Assembly (NCBI GenBank): GCA_002429455.1
Contig: DIZU01000019.1
Span: 1 to 5,638 of the forward strand
From: Methylotenera sp. UBA6020
GTDB taxonomy: Bacteria > Pseudomonadota > Gammaproteobacteria > Burkholderiales > Methylophilaceae
DNA: 5,638 nucleotides
Direction of reading: 5' to 3'
Shown here: positions 1 to 5,596 of the stretch, one piece after another
How positions within the stretch are numbered: the first letter of the stretch is position 1
Layout of the letters: each line of letters starts with the position of its first letter
Program-made: the position numbers and the translations under genes
Notes under the pieces: generated by a model
Database searches by the model: none
What the model was told of the DNA's origin: nothing
Seen by the model: the letters and a program-made list of their open reading frames with translations, nothing else

Positions 1-179
1 GATAGCGTCATGTAAGCGGCCCCTACCTCTTGTCCTGCGTTAGTCGGGCGCACCCATGCGTCCTTGATTGTGACCATGTCTTGTGGGCCGGTATTCGTTG
101 CATGCGAGTAAGTCGCACCAACCGTTAACATTAACAATAAAACATAACGTGAAAAATGTTGATACAAAGTATTTTGCAT
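1..179 (-). CDS. PCu(A)C-family periplasmic copper chaperone, 5' part only (C-terminus outside window)
   Basis: Read on the minus strand from ATG at 179, this open frame gives 59 codons and then leaves the window at base 1, so the stop is not seen. Residues 1 to about 27 look like a Sec signal peptide: Arg11, a hydrophobic core VLLLMLTVGA, then a cleavage-like SHA. The start of the mature protein contains VTIKDAWVRP followed by GQEVGAAYMTL. This is the usual opening of PCu(A)C (DUF461) proteins, which carry Cu(I) in the periplasm and help metallate the CuA site of cytochrome c oxidase. The family's copper ligands (the H(M)X10MX21HXM motif) would lie beyond the window, so metal binding cannot be confirmed here. 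No clear Shine-Dalgarno sequence precedes the ATG. The gene follows yacG on the same strand after about 73 bases, so it may be the last member of that cluster or have its own promoter. The family call rests on a short N-terminal segment. Confidence 0.72.
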   Translation of the reverse strand, partial: MQNTLYQHFSRYVLLLMLTVGATYSHATNTGPQDMVTIKDAWVRPTNAGQEVGAAYMTL

Positions 180-252
180 AATTAATTTTGAATTGGGTCT
201 AGTGTTAGAAATTCAAAGCGATTGCACCAGGATTGGCCAGATGATAATAAAT

Positions 253-462
253 TCATTGTTTTAGAAAGTCATCAGAGAACTCATTAGCAAGTTCATCAGG
301 CTTAATTGCTTCTGGAATCGCATATTGCTCACTCGCCCATAATCCTAAGTCAATCAGTTTGCAACGCTCGCTGCAAAAAGGCCGAAAAGCATTGCTTGGC
401 GCAAACTCAGATAATTTACTGCAGTTGGGGCACGCAACCAAGCGTTTTTTAATAGTAACCAT
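253..462 (-). CDS. yacG: DNA gyrase inhibitor YacG (small zinc protein)
   Basis: A 69-residue protein, the usual size for YacG. The E. coli homologue binds one zinc ion and inhibits DNA gyrase by binding GyrB. The four zinc ligands are visible as CPNC (Cys11, Cys14) and FCSERC (Cys30, Cys34). They are followed by the family's signature block [16 protein letters not shown] (residues 35-50) and an acidic tail ending DDFLKQ. The start is ATG at 462; upstream DNA has only weak Shine-Dalgarno character. The gene lies 87 bases downstream of zapD on the same strand, which matches the common proteobacterial order pilD-coaE-zapD-yacG. No terminator with a T-tract is seen in the gap, so read-through from zapD is plausible. 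Confidence 0.93.
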   Translation of the reverse strand: MVTIKKRLVACPNCSKLSEFAPSNAFRPFCSERCKLIDLGLWASEQYAIPEAIKPDELANEFSDDFLKQ

Positions 463-549
463 ATTGGAATCTTAGGATGAAATTACAACGATTAAGTTAA
501 ATATTTAATTAGTGCAGAGTTGCTAAAACAACTTAGTGTCAGCACCAGT

Positions 550-1308
550 TTATAAGTTGCAAAGCGTTAATGAAAAACTGACGTCTTCATCATATTTTTG
601 TGGTTTTTGTGAACAGTCCAGCGTATTAAATCGTATGTTAATGGCATATTTATTTGCACTCACCTCAGGAAAGCTGGTGACATCGTCAGCGACTTCAATT
701 TTCAACATTTGCGCTGGTTTTGCACCGCCAAGCATTTGTTGATAAGCACCATTGCTGGCGACTAATTTAGTGGTGGCGCCACTACCACGTAAGATGCGCA
801 AAATAATAACGATGGCTTGCTGCATCGGTAGTAGTGGTTTAAGCCAAGATTCAAAGTCTCGTCGTCGTCTTTCTTCGCCAAGCCCAAGCCAGTAATGGTA
901 TGAAGGCACATCAAACTCACAGACGCCGCCTGGAATGCCAGCGCGCTGTTTAATGCTCATTAACCATTCATTGGTGCGCAAAATTTGACCAAATTTAGTG
1001 GTTTCGGCGCGCAATGCCTCTGTAATAACATCAATTTCCTTAAGAATGGTTTCTAATGTATTTGCAGCAATGGCAGGGTTACCTCTTAACAGACTCATCG
1101 CTACCTTTTGTCGATCTAGCTCTTGCAATAAGTCTAATTTTAGCTCCGCGCGGTCAACAACGTCTAATATTTGTAGCAGAGTGAGTAAGGCGCAGTGATG
1201 ATGGCATTCGTGACCAGCCTCTACATTATGTAAGACTTTGGCAAACAAATCCTCCACGCGTAGCATTGTGCGTATGCGCTCGTTGAAAGGGTAATCGTAG
1301 CTAGGCAT
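550..1308 (-). CDS. zapD: Cell division protein ZapD (FtsZ-associated, formerly YacF)
   Basis: A 252-residue protein, close to the 247 residues of E. coli ZapD. ZapD is a cytoplasmic protein that binds the FtsZ C-terminal tail and cross-links FtsZ filaments, stabilising the Z-ring. Conserved blocks are visible in order: YPFNERIRTMLRVEDLF near the N-terminus (residues 6-22), LLQELDRQK (60-68), the IPGGVCEFDVP segment (125-135) leading into HYWLGL, and FPEVSANKYAINIRF (213-227) near the C-terminus. The chosen ATG puts PFNERIR at the family's usual distance from the start, although no good Shine-Dalgarno sequence precedes it. His-rich EAGHECHHHCA at 30-40 falls where other members have a variable loop, so it is probably not a metal site. 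The gene sits 80 bases after coaE and 87 before yacG, on the same strand. Confidence 0.95.
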   Translation of the reverse strand: MPSYDYPFNERIRTMLRVEDLFAKVLHNVEAGHECHHHCALLTLLQILDVVDRAELKLDLLQELDRQKVAMSLLRGNPAIAANTLETILKEIDVITEALRAETTKFGQILRTNEWLMSIKQRAGIPGGVCEFDVPSYHYWLGLGEERRRRDFESWLKPLLPMQQAIVIILRILRGSGATTKLVASNGAYQQMLGGAKPAQMLKIEVADDVTSFPEVSANKYAINIRFNTLDCSQKPQKYDEDVSFSLTLCNL

Positions 1309-1388
1309 GATTCATTACATAATTGGCCAAAGGGTGCTGTATCAGTGATAAAGCGAATGCGAATTAAAGTTGAGCTGAATTATCAAAT

Positions 1389-2021
1389 TTATTTGCTAAC
1401 TATGCAAGGTTTAATGAATTTTTTATGAATTTCGATCACCTTGCCTATTAACTCTGCGAGTGATCCGTTATTTTCGATGACTTCATCTGCAAGACTCAGT
1501 CGTACTGTTCTCGTCACCTGTGCGCCCATCATCGCTTTTACTTCTGTTTCGGTAAGTTGGCTGCGCGCCATGGCGCGTTTGATCTGGAAGCTTTCAGCAC
1601 AATCAATCACCAAAGCTTTATGCGGAATCGTGGTATAGCGATTGTTTTCAAATAGTAGAGGTACGACTAATATTTGATAAGCGGGGCGTAGTTTGTTTTC
1701 ATTTTCAGCAAGTAAGGCAATCGCACGTTCGTAAATTGCCGGATGTATTAATGCTTCGAGCTTAAGCCGTGCCGCAGGGTTATTAAATACATGTGCTCGC
1801 AGCTTGGGGCGATCTAATGCGCCCTCTGCAGTTAAAAAATCTGCGCCGAAAATACGGCTAATGTCGGCCAGTATCGGCGCACCAACGGCGGTCAATTCGT
1901 GTGCAATTACATCGGTATCGACAACGGGCACACCAAGTTTCGCAAATTGCTTAGCCGCTTCACTTTTGCCAGAGCCTATGCCGCCTGTGAGTGCAATGAC
2001 TGGAGTATGAATTAACTGCAT
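1389..2021 (-). CDS. coaE: Dephospho-CoA kinase
   Basis: A 210-residue cytoplasmic enzyme (E. coli CoaE is 206) for the last step of coenzyme A synthesis, the ATP-dependent phosphorylation of the 3'-hydroxyl of dephospho-CoA. The P-loop GGIGSGKS is at residues 13-20. VVDTDVIAHEL follows (34-44), with Asp35 and Asp37 where the family has its substrate/metal-contacting DxD. Further family landmarks are LIHPAIYE (91-98), PLLFEN (121-126), a VIDC strand, the lid-like MARSQLTETEVKAMMGAQ and the closing ADEVIENNGS. The ATG at 2021 gives a normal N-terminus just before the P-loop. It lies 28 bases beyond the pilD stop, so the two genes are very likely co-transcribed. The pairing of pilD with coaE is a long-known proteobacterial arrangement and is not functionally explained. 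Confidence 0.96.
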   Translation of the reverse strand: MQLIHTPVIALTGGIGSGKSEAAKQFAKLGVPVVDTDVIAHELTAVGAPILADISRIFGADFLTAEGALDRPKLRAHVFNNPAARLKLEALIHPAIYERAIALLAENENKLRPAYQILVVPLLFENNRYTTIPHKALVIDCAESFQIKRAMARSQLTETEVKAMMGAQVTRTVRLSLADEVIENNGSLAELIGKVIEIHKKFIKPCIVSK

Positions 2022-2049
2022 TCGACTTAGGGTTGTCAGGGTTTGAAAG

Positions 2050-2919
2050 TTAAGGCAAATAGAAACTTGCGAGTTGCTGTCCTAAAAACAGTGCAGCAAT
2101 ACCGCCTATTGCCAAAAATGGCCCAAATGGCATAGGTGTTTCGCGGCCACGCTTTGTTAATATAATCAGGCCAATGCCAATGCCTGCACCTAATACCGAT
2201 GATAATAAAATGACCGCAGGCAGTAGTTGCCAGCCAAACCAGGCGCCAATAGCTGCCAGTAATTTGAAGTCGCCGTAGCCCATTCCTTCCTTGCCTGTGA
2301 CCAGCTTGAACAGCCAGTAAATAGACCAAAGAATGAGGTAGCCCGCGACCGTACCGATGACGGCTGACTTTAAGTCAGTAAAGCCAGTGTTCAGGTTAAA
2401 TAGTAGGCCTAACCATAATAGCGGCAGGGTGATGTCATCGGGTAATAGCTGCGTGTCAAAATCAATGAAAGTCAGCGCGATGAGTGCAAAAGTGAATATC
2501 CAGGCAAACAAGCTGGCGCTGGTATAACCAAATTTCCAGCTAATCAGGCCAATTAAAATACCTGTGAGTGCTTCAATGAGCGGGTAACGTACGCCGATGG
2601 AGGCTTTACAGTTACGGCATCGACCTTTCAATATCAGGTAGCTAAATAAGGGGATGTTTTCTAATGCAGTAATCATGTGGCCACATTTGGGGCAAGCCGA
2701 GCGCGGACTGACCAGGCTATATTTGCTTGTATCTGTAACCTCTTTGCCTTGCAGTTCAATACAGTTGTTGTGCCATTCGCGCTCCATCATTTTAGGGAGC
2801 CGGTGGATCACAACGTTCAGAAAACTGCCCACCATCAAGCCAAAAATGACTGACAGCGTAATGAAGATGACGCTATTTTGCTGCAATACATTAGAGAATT
2901 CAATCAATCCGTTTGGCAT
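2050..2919 (-). CDS. pilD: Type IV prepilin peptidase / N-methyltransferase (A24 family)
   Basis: A 289-residue inner-membrane aspartic protease that removes the leader of type IV pilins and type II secretion pseudopilins and N-methylates the new N-terminus. The N-terminal helix ends in the family's GLMVGSFLNVVIHRLPKMME (residues 27-46). A cytoplasmic zinc-type loop follows, with CPKC (Cys76, Cys79) and CRNC (Cys101, Cys104), spaced C-X2-C-X21-C-X2-C. The catalytic aspartates are Asp153 in FIDFDTQLLPD and Asp217 in GMGYGDFK. Their 64-residue separation equals that in Pseudomonas PilD (149/213). Several hydrophobic helices follow, ending PMPFGPFLAIGG. I chose the ATG at 2919 because AAGGGTGG lies about four bases upstream and the N-terminus then has family length. 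The frame stays open upstream to a TTG at 3012 (320 residues). No pilB or pilC is adjacent. coaE follows after 28 bases. Confidence 0.95.
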   Translation of the reverse strand: MPNGLIEFSNVLQQNSVIFITLSVIFGLMVGSFLNVVIHRLPKMMEREWHNNCIELQGKEVTDTSKYSLVSPRSACPKCGHMITALENIPLFSYLILKGRCRNCKASIGVRYPLIEALTGILIGLISWKFGYTSASLFAWIFTFALIALTFIDFDTQLLPDDITLPLLWLGLLFNLNTGFTDLKSAVIGTVAGYLILWSIYWLFKLVTGKEGMGYGDFKLLAAIGAWFGWQLLPAVILLSSVLGAGIGIGLIILTKRGRETPMPFGPFLAIGGIAALFLGQQLASFYLP

Positions 2920-3085
2920 AACCACCCTTAAATTTTTGTTTAGTATTTTCCATGCCGCGATGACCAAGCTGTAAACTAAAGGCATCATCGCATCGTTAAT
3001 TACTTGTGGCAACCAATGCTTAGTTTGGTGTTCTAAAAGTTAAAGCCTCTTGAAATTTGGTCTAGCTGCCACAAACATAAAGGTA

Positions 3086-3103
3086 AATATTGTAATCAAT
3101 ATT
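3086..3103. repeat. AT-rich inverted repeat upstream of the small unknown gene
   Basis: AATATTG (3086-3092) and CAATATT (3097-3103) form a perfect 7-base inverted repeat around a TAAT spacer. The right arm ends on the first base of a TATAAT hexamer. A dyad overlapping a -10 element could be an operator for a dimeric repressor. In AT-rich intergenic DNA such a short dyad can also arise by chance. Confidence 0.4.
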
Positions 3104-3108
3104 ATAAT
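3103..3108 (+). promoter_or_regulatory. Candidate -10 element for the gene at 3136
   Basis: A perfect TATAAT hexamer lies 27 bases before the start codon, which would give a leader of roughly 20 bases. No recognisable -35 hexamer lies 16-18 bases upstream and there is no extended -10 TGn, so the promoter would be weak or activator-dependent. It borders the inverted repeat at 3086-3103. Confidence 0.4.
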
Positions 3109-3135
3109 GACAGCACATAGCAAGAAGGAAATAGC

Positions 3136-3507
3136 ATGATCCAGACCATCAATCAACAAAACGCAATTGAGTTTGCCCGCTCCGAGTTTAATCATCCAGA
3201 GTGGGACGAGCCTATTATCTGCCGTGTTGAGGTTGATTTGCCCGGTTGGTTATCACAATTGGCAGGAGGTCGCGATTGGGAAGTATATTCAGAGGAGGAA
3301 GAAGAGCATTGCATTAGTTTTGCCATGCGCCAAGGCTCAAAACTTGCCCCAAAACTTGCAGAGGTAACCTTGTATCATAATGGTTACGCGCTAGTAGATG
3401 TTGAAGGCAAGTCTTTGTTTGACGGCTCGCTTACCGCTGGTACCAGTGATTGCGCGCACTTGACCTATTATCATGCAGATAGTGGCGAGCAAATTATGCT
3501 GAATTAA
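3136..3507 (+). CDS. Small conserved-looking protein of unknown function
   Basis: I do not recognise this 123-residue protein. It has a good translation start: ATG at 3136 preceded by AGAAGGA (3123-3129). No other long frame competes for this interval, so it is probably real. It has no signal peptide and no membrane segment, so it should be a soluble cytoplasmic protein. It is clearly acidic, with a run of five glutamates at 53-57 just before His58-Cys59. Cysteines at 29, 59 and 106 do not form a CxxC pair. Short alternating hydrophobic stretches (IICRVEVDLPGWL at 27-39, EVTLYHNGYALVDVEG at 76-91, AHLTYYHAD at 107-115) suggest a mostly beta fold. It diverges from pilD and converges on ispB, so it is a single-gene transcription unit with no partner that hints at a job. 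Existence is fairly sure; function is unknown. Confidence 0.75.
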   Translation: MIQTINQQNAIEFARSEFNHPEWDEPIICRVEVDLPGWLSQLAGGRDWEVYSEEEEEHCISFAMRQGSKLAPKLAEVTLYHNGYALVDVEGKSLFDGSLTAGTSDCAHLTYYHADSGEQIMLN

Positions 3508-3585
3508 GTAAGCGTAGTCTGATAGTAATGTGATTATTTCAGTATTTTTCTATTATATTACTTTTGGGTTTGATGGAAAGCTGGC

Positions 3586-4569
3586 TCAGTAGCTTCTAGT
3601 TGCTGAAAATTTTGCTAAAGTGAGCATGGCTTGTTTGTATGGCGAGTCTGTAAAATGGGCAATTGCAGCACAAGCTAATTCACATTCTCTTTCAGCAATT
3701 CCGCGTACATGTTGTAGTGCGCCGGTGCGTTCTACTGCACTAAGTACGGTGGGTAAGTCCTCTAAGCCGCCATGTTCAATTGCGCGTTTAATGGTTTCGG
3801 CTTCAGTAGCGTTACCATTACGCATGGCATATAGCAACGGCAAAGTGGGTTTACCTTCGCTTAAGTCATCACCCAGGTTTTTGCCAATTTCAAGTACATT
3901 GCCGCTTAAATCCAGCACGTCATCTATCAACTGAAACGCGGTACCAATATGCATGCCGTATTGACTTAGTGCTTCTTCATCCTGTGGTGTGGCCTGGCTG
4001 ATGATTGCGCCCAAGCGTGTTGCGGCTTCAAATAGCTTGGCAGTTTTGTAGTGAATCACTTGCAGGTAGGCTGCGTCGGTAATGTCTGAGTTGTGCACAT
4101 TCAACAGTTGCAGCACTTCACCTTCTGCAATCACATTAGTTGCGTTACTTAACACTTCCATCACGCGCATGTTTTGTACGGCAACCATCATTTGAAAAGC
4201 ACGTGAATAGACAAAGTCGCCCACCAATACGCTGGCGGCATTGCCAAAAAGTGCATTGGCCGTGTTCTGCCCACGCCTTTTTGCAGATTCATCTACTACG
4301 TCATCATGCAATAAAGTGGCGGTGTGAATAAATTCAACCACTGCAGCCAGTTGGTGATGGTGCGGTTTGATTTTGCCAAACAGGCCGGCAGAGAGTAATA
4401 CCAGTATGGGGCGCAAGCGTTTACCACCACTATTGATAATGTAATGCGCAACTTGATTCACTAAAGTGACATCAGAGTGCAGCGAGTGCTGAATAACCGT
4501 ATTGACAGCTTCAATATCGTCAGAGATGCAAGATTGAATGGTGTTTAATTGAGTGGTGCTTTGCGTCAC
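3586..4569 (-). CDS. ispB: Octaprenyl-type (long-chain) polyprenyl diphosphate synthase
   Basis: A 327-residue trans-polyprenyl diphosphate synthase (E. coli IspB is 323). It extends farnesyl diphosphate with isopentenyl diphosphate to make the ubiquinone/menaquinone side chain. Visible motifs are GGKRLRP (48-54); the first Asp-rich motif LLHDDVVDESAKRRG (86-100), with its aspartates at 89, 90 and 93; GEVLQL (150-155); HYKTAKLF (173-180); and the second Asp-rich motif FQLIDDVLD (212-220), followed by GKNLGDDLSEGKPTLP. Ala84, five residues before the first Asp of the first motif, is a small residue as in the long-chain enzymes, so C40 is likely but the exact length is inferred. The start is GTG at 4569, the only start that keeps the N-terminal helix aligned with IspB. 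An AGG lies about ten bases upstream. A weak -10-like TAAAAT lies at 4602-4597 on the minus strand. It diverges from rplU, the arrangement also known in E. coli. Confidence 0.94.
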   Translation of the reverse strand: MTQSTTQLNTIQSCISDDIEAVNTVIQHSLHSDVTLVNQVAHYIINSGGKRLRPILVLLSAGLFGKIKPHHHQLAAVVEFIHTATLLHDDVVDESAKRRGQNTANALFGNAASVLVGDFVYSRAFQMMVAVQNMRVMEVLSNATNVIAEGEVLQLLNVHNSDITDAAYLQVIHYKTAKLFEAATRLGAIISQATPQDEEALSQYGMHIGTAFQLIDDVLDLSGNVLEIGKNLGDDLSEGKPTLPLLYAMRNGNATEAETIKRAIEHGGLEDLPTVLSAVERTGALQHVRGIAERECELACAAIAHFTDSPYKQAMLTLAKFSATRSY

Positions 4570-4715
4570 GATAATAAACCTGTAAAAGTAGCAATTATTT
4601 TAACACAGCCAACTTTCGCTTATTGAATCTGGTTGAATAGTTCATGTGTAAAAGGTGAGATAATAATGGCTTAAAGTTACCGCAGTGATTTTTTGATGCA
4701 GCTTGCGATTATGGT

Positions 4716-4743
4716 TTGCTTTGCACAATAAATTGCGTATAAT
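4716..4743 (+). promoter_or_regulatory. Promoter of rplU-rpmA, sigma-70 type with GC-rich discriminator
   Basis: A perfect -10 TATAAT (4738-4743) is preceded at 16 bases by a weak -35 TTGCTT (4716-4721). The bases just after the -10 are GCGCGA, which puts the transcription start near 4750 and leaves a leader of about 30 bases. GC-rich discriminators are typical of ribosomal promoters inhibited by ppGpp and DksA, so growth-rate or stringent control is expected. That control is inference. Confidence 0.68.
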
Positions 4744-4780
4744 GCGCGATTCTTCTGAAGTATGAGTTAAAGGCATAATC

Positions 4781-5092
4781 ATGTATGCAGTAATCAAAAC
4801 TGGTGGTAAGCAATATCGCGTAATTGCAGGCGAAAGATTAAAAGTTGAAAAATTAGAAGTTGAAGTTGGCGGTACTGTTACGCTAGATCAAATTTTAATG
4901 GTTTCAGACGGTGAAAAAACAACCATCGGTTCACCTATCATTAAAGGTGCTACTGTTAAAGCAACTGTGCTTTCACATGGTCGTGGTGATAAAGTAATGA
5001 TTTTCAAATTCCGTCGTCGTAAACATTATCGTAAAACACAAGGCCATCGCCAAAGTTTTACTGAAATTAAAATTGAAGCAATCGCTGCTTAA
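4781..5092 (+). CDS. rplU: 50S ribosomal protein L21
   Basis: A 103-residue protein, the same length as E. coli L21, a 23S rRNA-binding protein of the large subunit. It opens with the universal [14 protein letters not shown] and ends with the family's basic signature, [15 protein letters not shown] followed by [13 protein letters not shown] (residues about 71-98). Translation starts at ATG 4781, with AAAGG at 4769-4773 as Shine-Dalgarno. It is the first gene of a two-gene operon with rpmA, read divergently from ispB and driven by the promoter at 4716-4743. The codons look more biased than in the neighbours (frequent GGT, CGT, AAA), as expected for a highly expressed gene. Confidence 0.98.
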   Translation: MYAVIKTGGKQYRVIAGERLKVEKLEVEVGGTVTLDQILMVSDGEKTTIGSPIIKGATVKATVLSHGRGDKVMIFKFRRRKHYRKTQGHRQSFTEIKIEAIAA

Positions 5093-5163
5093 TTAATTTA
5101 TAAGCTAGTTAAGTTACAAATAAGTTAACTAACAGTTAAGACAAGATTAAGGATTAGAGAAAA

Positions 5164-5424
5164 ATGGCACATAAAAAAGCAGGTGGTAGTTCACGTAACG
5201 GTCGCGATTCACACGCACAACGATTAGGTGTTAAAGCTTTCGGTGAGCAAGTAGTTTCAGCTGGTAGCATTATTGTGCGTCAGCGCGGTACAAAAATGCA
5301 CGCTGGTGAGAACGTAGGCATGGGTAAAGACCACACTTTGTACGCTAAAGCTGATGGTAAAGTGGCTTTTGCAATTAAAGGCGCGTTAAAGCGCCACACT
5401 GTAAGCATTATTGTTACAGCTTAA
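5164..5424 (+). CDS. rpmA: 50S ribosomal protein L27
   Basis: An 86-residue protein (85 in E. coli) starting [16 protein letters not shown]. In the ribosome the flexible N-terminus of L27 reaches the peptidyl transferase centre. The conserved core [15 protein letters not shown] (residues 34-48), followed by [18 protein letters not shown], is intact. The N-terminus begins directly at AHKKAGG, with no Firmicutes-type cleavable extension, so no processing protease is needed. AAGGA (5149-5153) serves as Shine-Dalgarno about ten bases before ATG. The gene lies 71 bases after rplU with no terminator between them, and a strong terminator follows it, so the operon ends here. Confidence 0.98.
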   Translation: MAHKKAGGSSRNGRDSHAQRLGVKAFGEQVVSAGSIIVRQRGTKMHAGENVGMGKDHTLYAKADGKVAFAIKGALKRHTVSIIVTA

Positions 5425-5441
5425 GTTTAAATAACTTTATT

Positions 5442-5470
5442 AAAGCCTCATCGTTTGATGGGGCTTTTTT
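5442..5470 (+). terminator. Intrinsic terminator of rplU-rpmA
   Basis: AAAGCCTCATC (5442-5452) pairs with GATGGGGCTTT (5457-5467) over 11 base pairs with a single T-G wobble. The loop is GTTT, and a run of six T (5465-5470) follows. It begins 17 bases after the rpmA stop. Its shape is that of a classical rho-independent terminator, so transcription of downstream genes must normally start anew. Confidence 0.93.
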
Positions 5471-5485
5471 ATTTGGTAAACTCTC

Positions 5486-5586
5486 ACGTGTGAATAACCA
5501 GCTTTGACGTGTGAATAATGAGCTTCAGCTCATTTATTCCACGGGCAAGCCAAAAACTGGCTAAGCTGGTATATTCCACGGGGAAG
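5486..5586. repeat. Palindromic repeat unit B, interrupted in its loop by unit A
   Basis: The left arm (5486-5502, ending CCAGC) pairs with the right arm (5565-5580, GCTGG...CCACG). Pairing covers CGTG/CACG, GAATA/TATTC and CCAGC/GCTGG, with an unpaired T on the left and an unpaired A on the right. The arms are separated by 62 bases that hold the whole of unit A plus a small AGCCA/TGGCT hairpin (5548-5562). The right arm is followed by the shared tail GGGGAAG. The region is noncoding and lies past the rpmA terminator. Confidence 0.7.
5507..5552. repeat. Palindromic repeat unit A (nested)
   Basis: The left arm (5508-5523, CGTGTGAATAATGAGC) pairs with the right arm (5528-5543, GCTCATTTATTCCACG) around the loop TTCA. 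There is one unpaired T in each arm, giving about 15 pairs. The tail GGGCAAGCCA follows, close to that of units B and C. The 12 bases ACGTGTGAATAA at its left edge repeat exactly those at 5486-5497 in unit B. Confidence 0.78.
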
Positions 5587-5596
5587 ACCTTTCACT

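Noticed and set aside
518..533. Terminator between zapD and yacG
   Set aside because: AGTTG/CAACT gives only five pairs with a six-base loop and no T-tract on the minus strand.
536..742. Plus-strand frame of 68 codons over the end of zapD
   Set aside because: It lies antisense to a clear ZapD coding region, has no family features and no ribosome site.
2036..2329. Minus-strand frame of 97 codons overlapping pilD
   Set aside because: It is in another frame of pilD across its conserved C-terminal helices. The pilD frame carries all recognised motifs.
2050..3012. 320-residue form of PilD starting at TTG 3012
   Set aside because: The ATG at 2919 has a good Shine-Dalgarno (AAGGGTGG) and gives the family's usual N-terminus. 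The extension does not resemble other PilD proteins.
3292..3306. Internal GAGGAGG in the unknown gene as a hidden translation start
   Set aside because: It encodes the five-glutamate run, and no start codon lies at a suitable distance that opens a sensible frame.
3167..3367. Second plus-strand frame inside the unknown gene
   Set aside because: It is fully inside 3136-3507 in a different frame, without a good ribosome site.
3524..3562. Bidirectional terminator between the unknown gene and ispB
   Set aside because: Only a 6-base AGTAAT/ATTACT pair with a 27-base loop is present, with no GC-rich stem, so a terminator cannot be supported for either gene.
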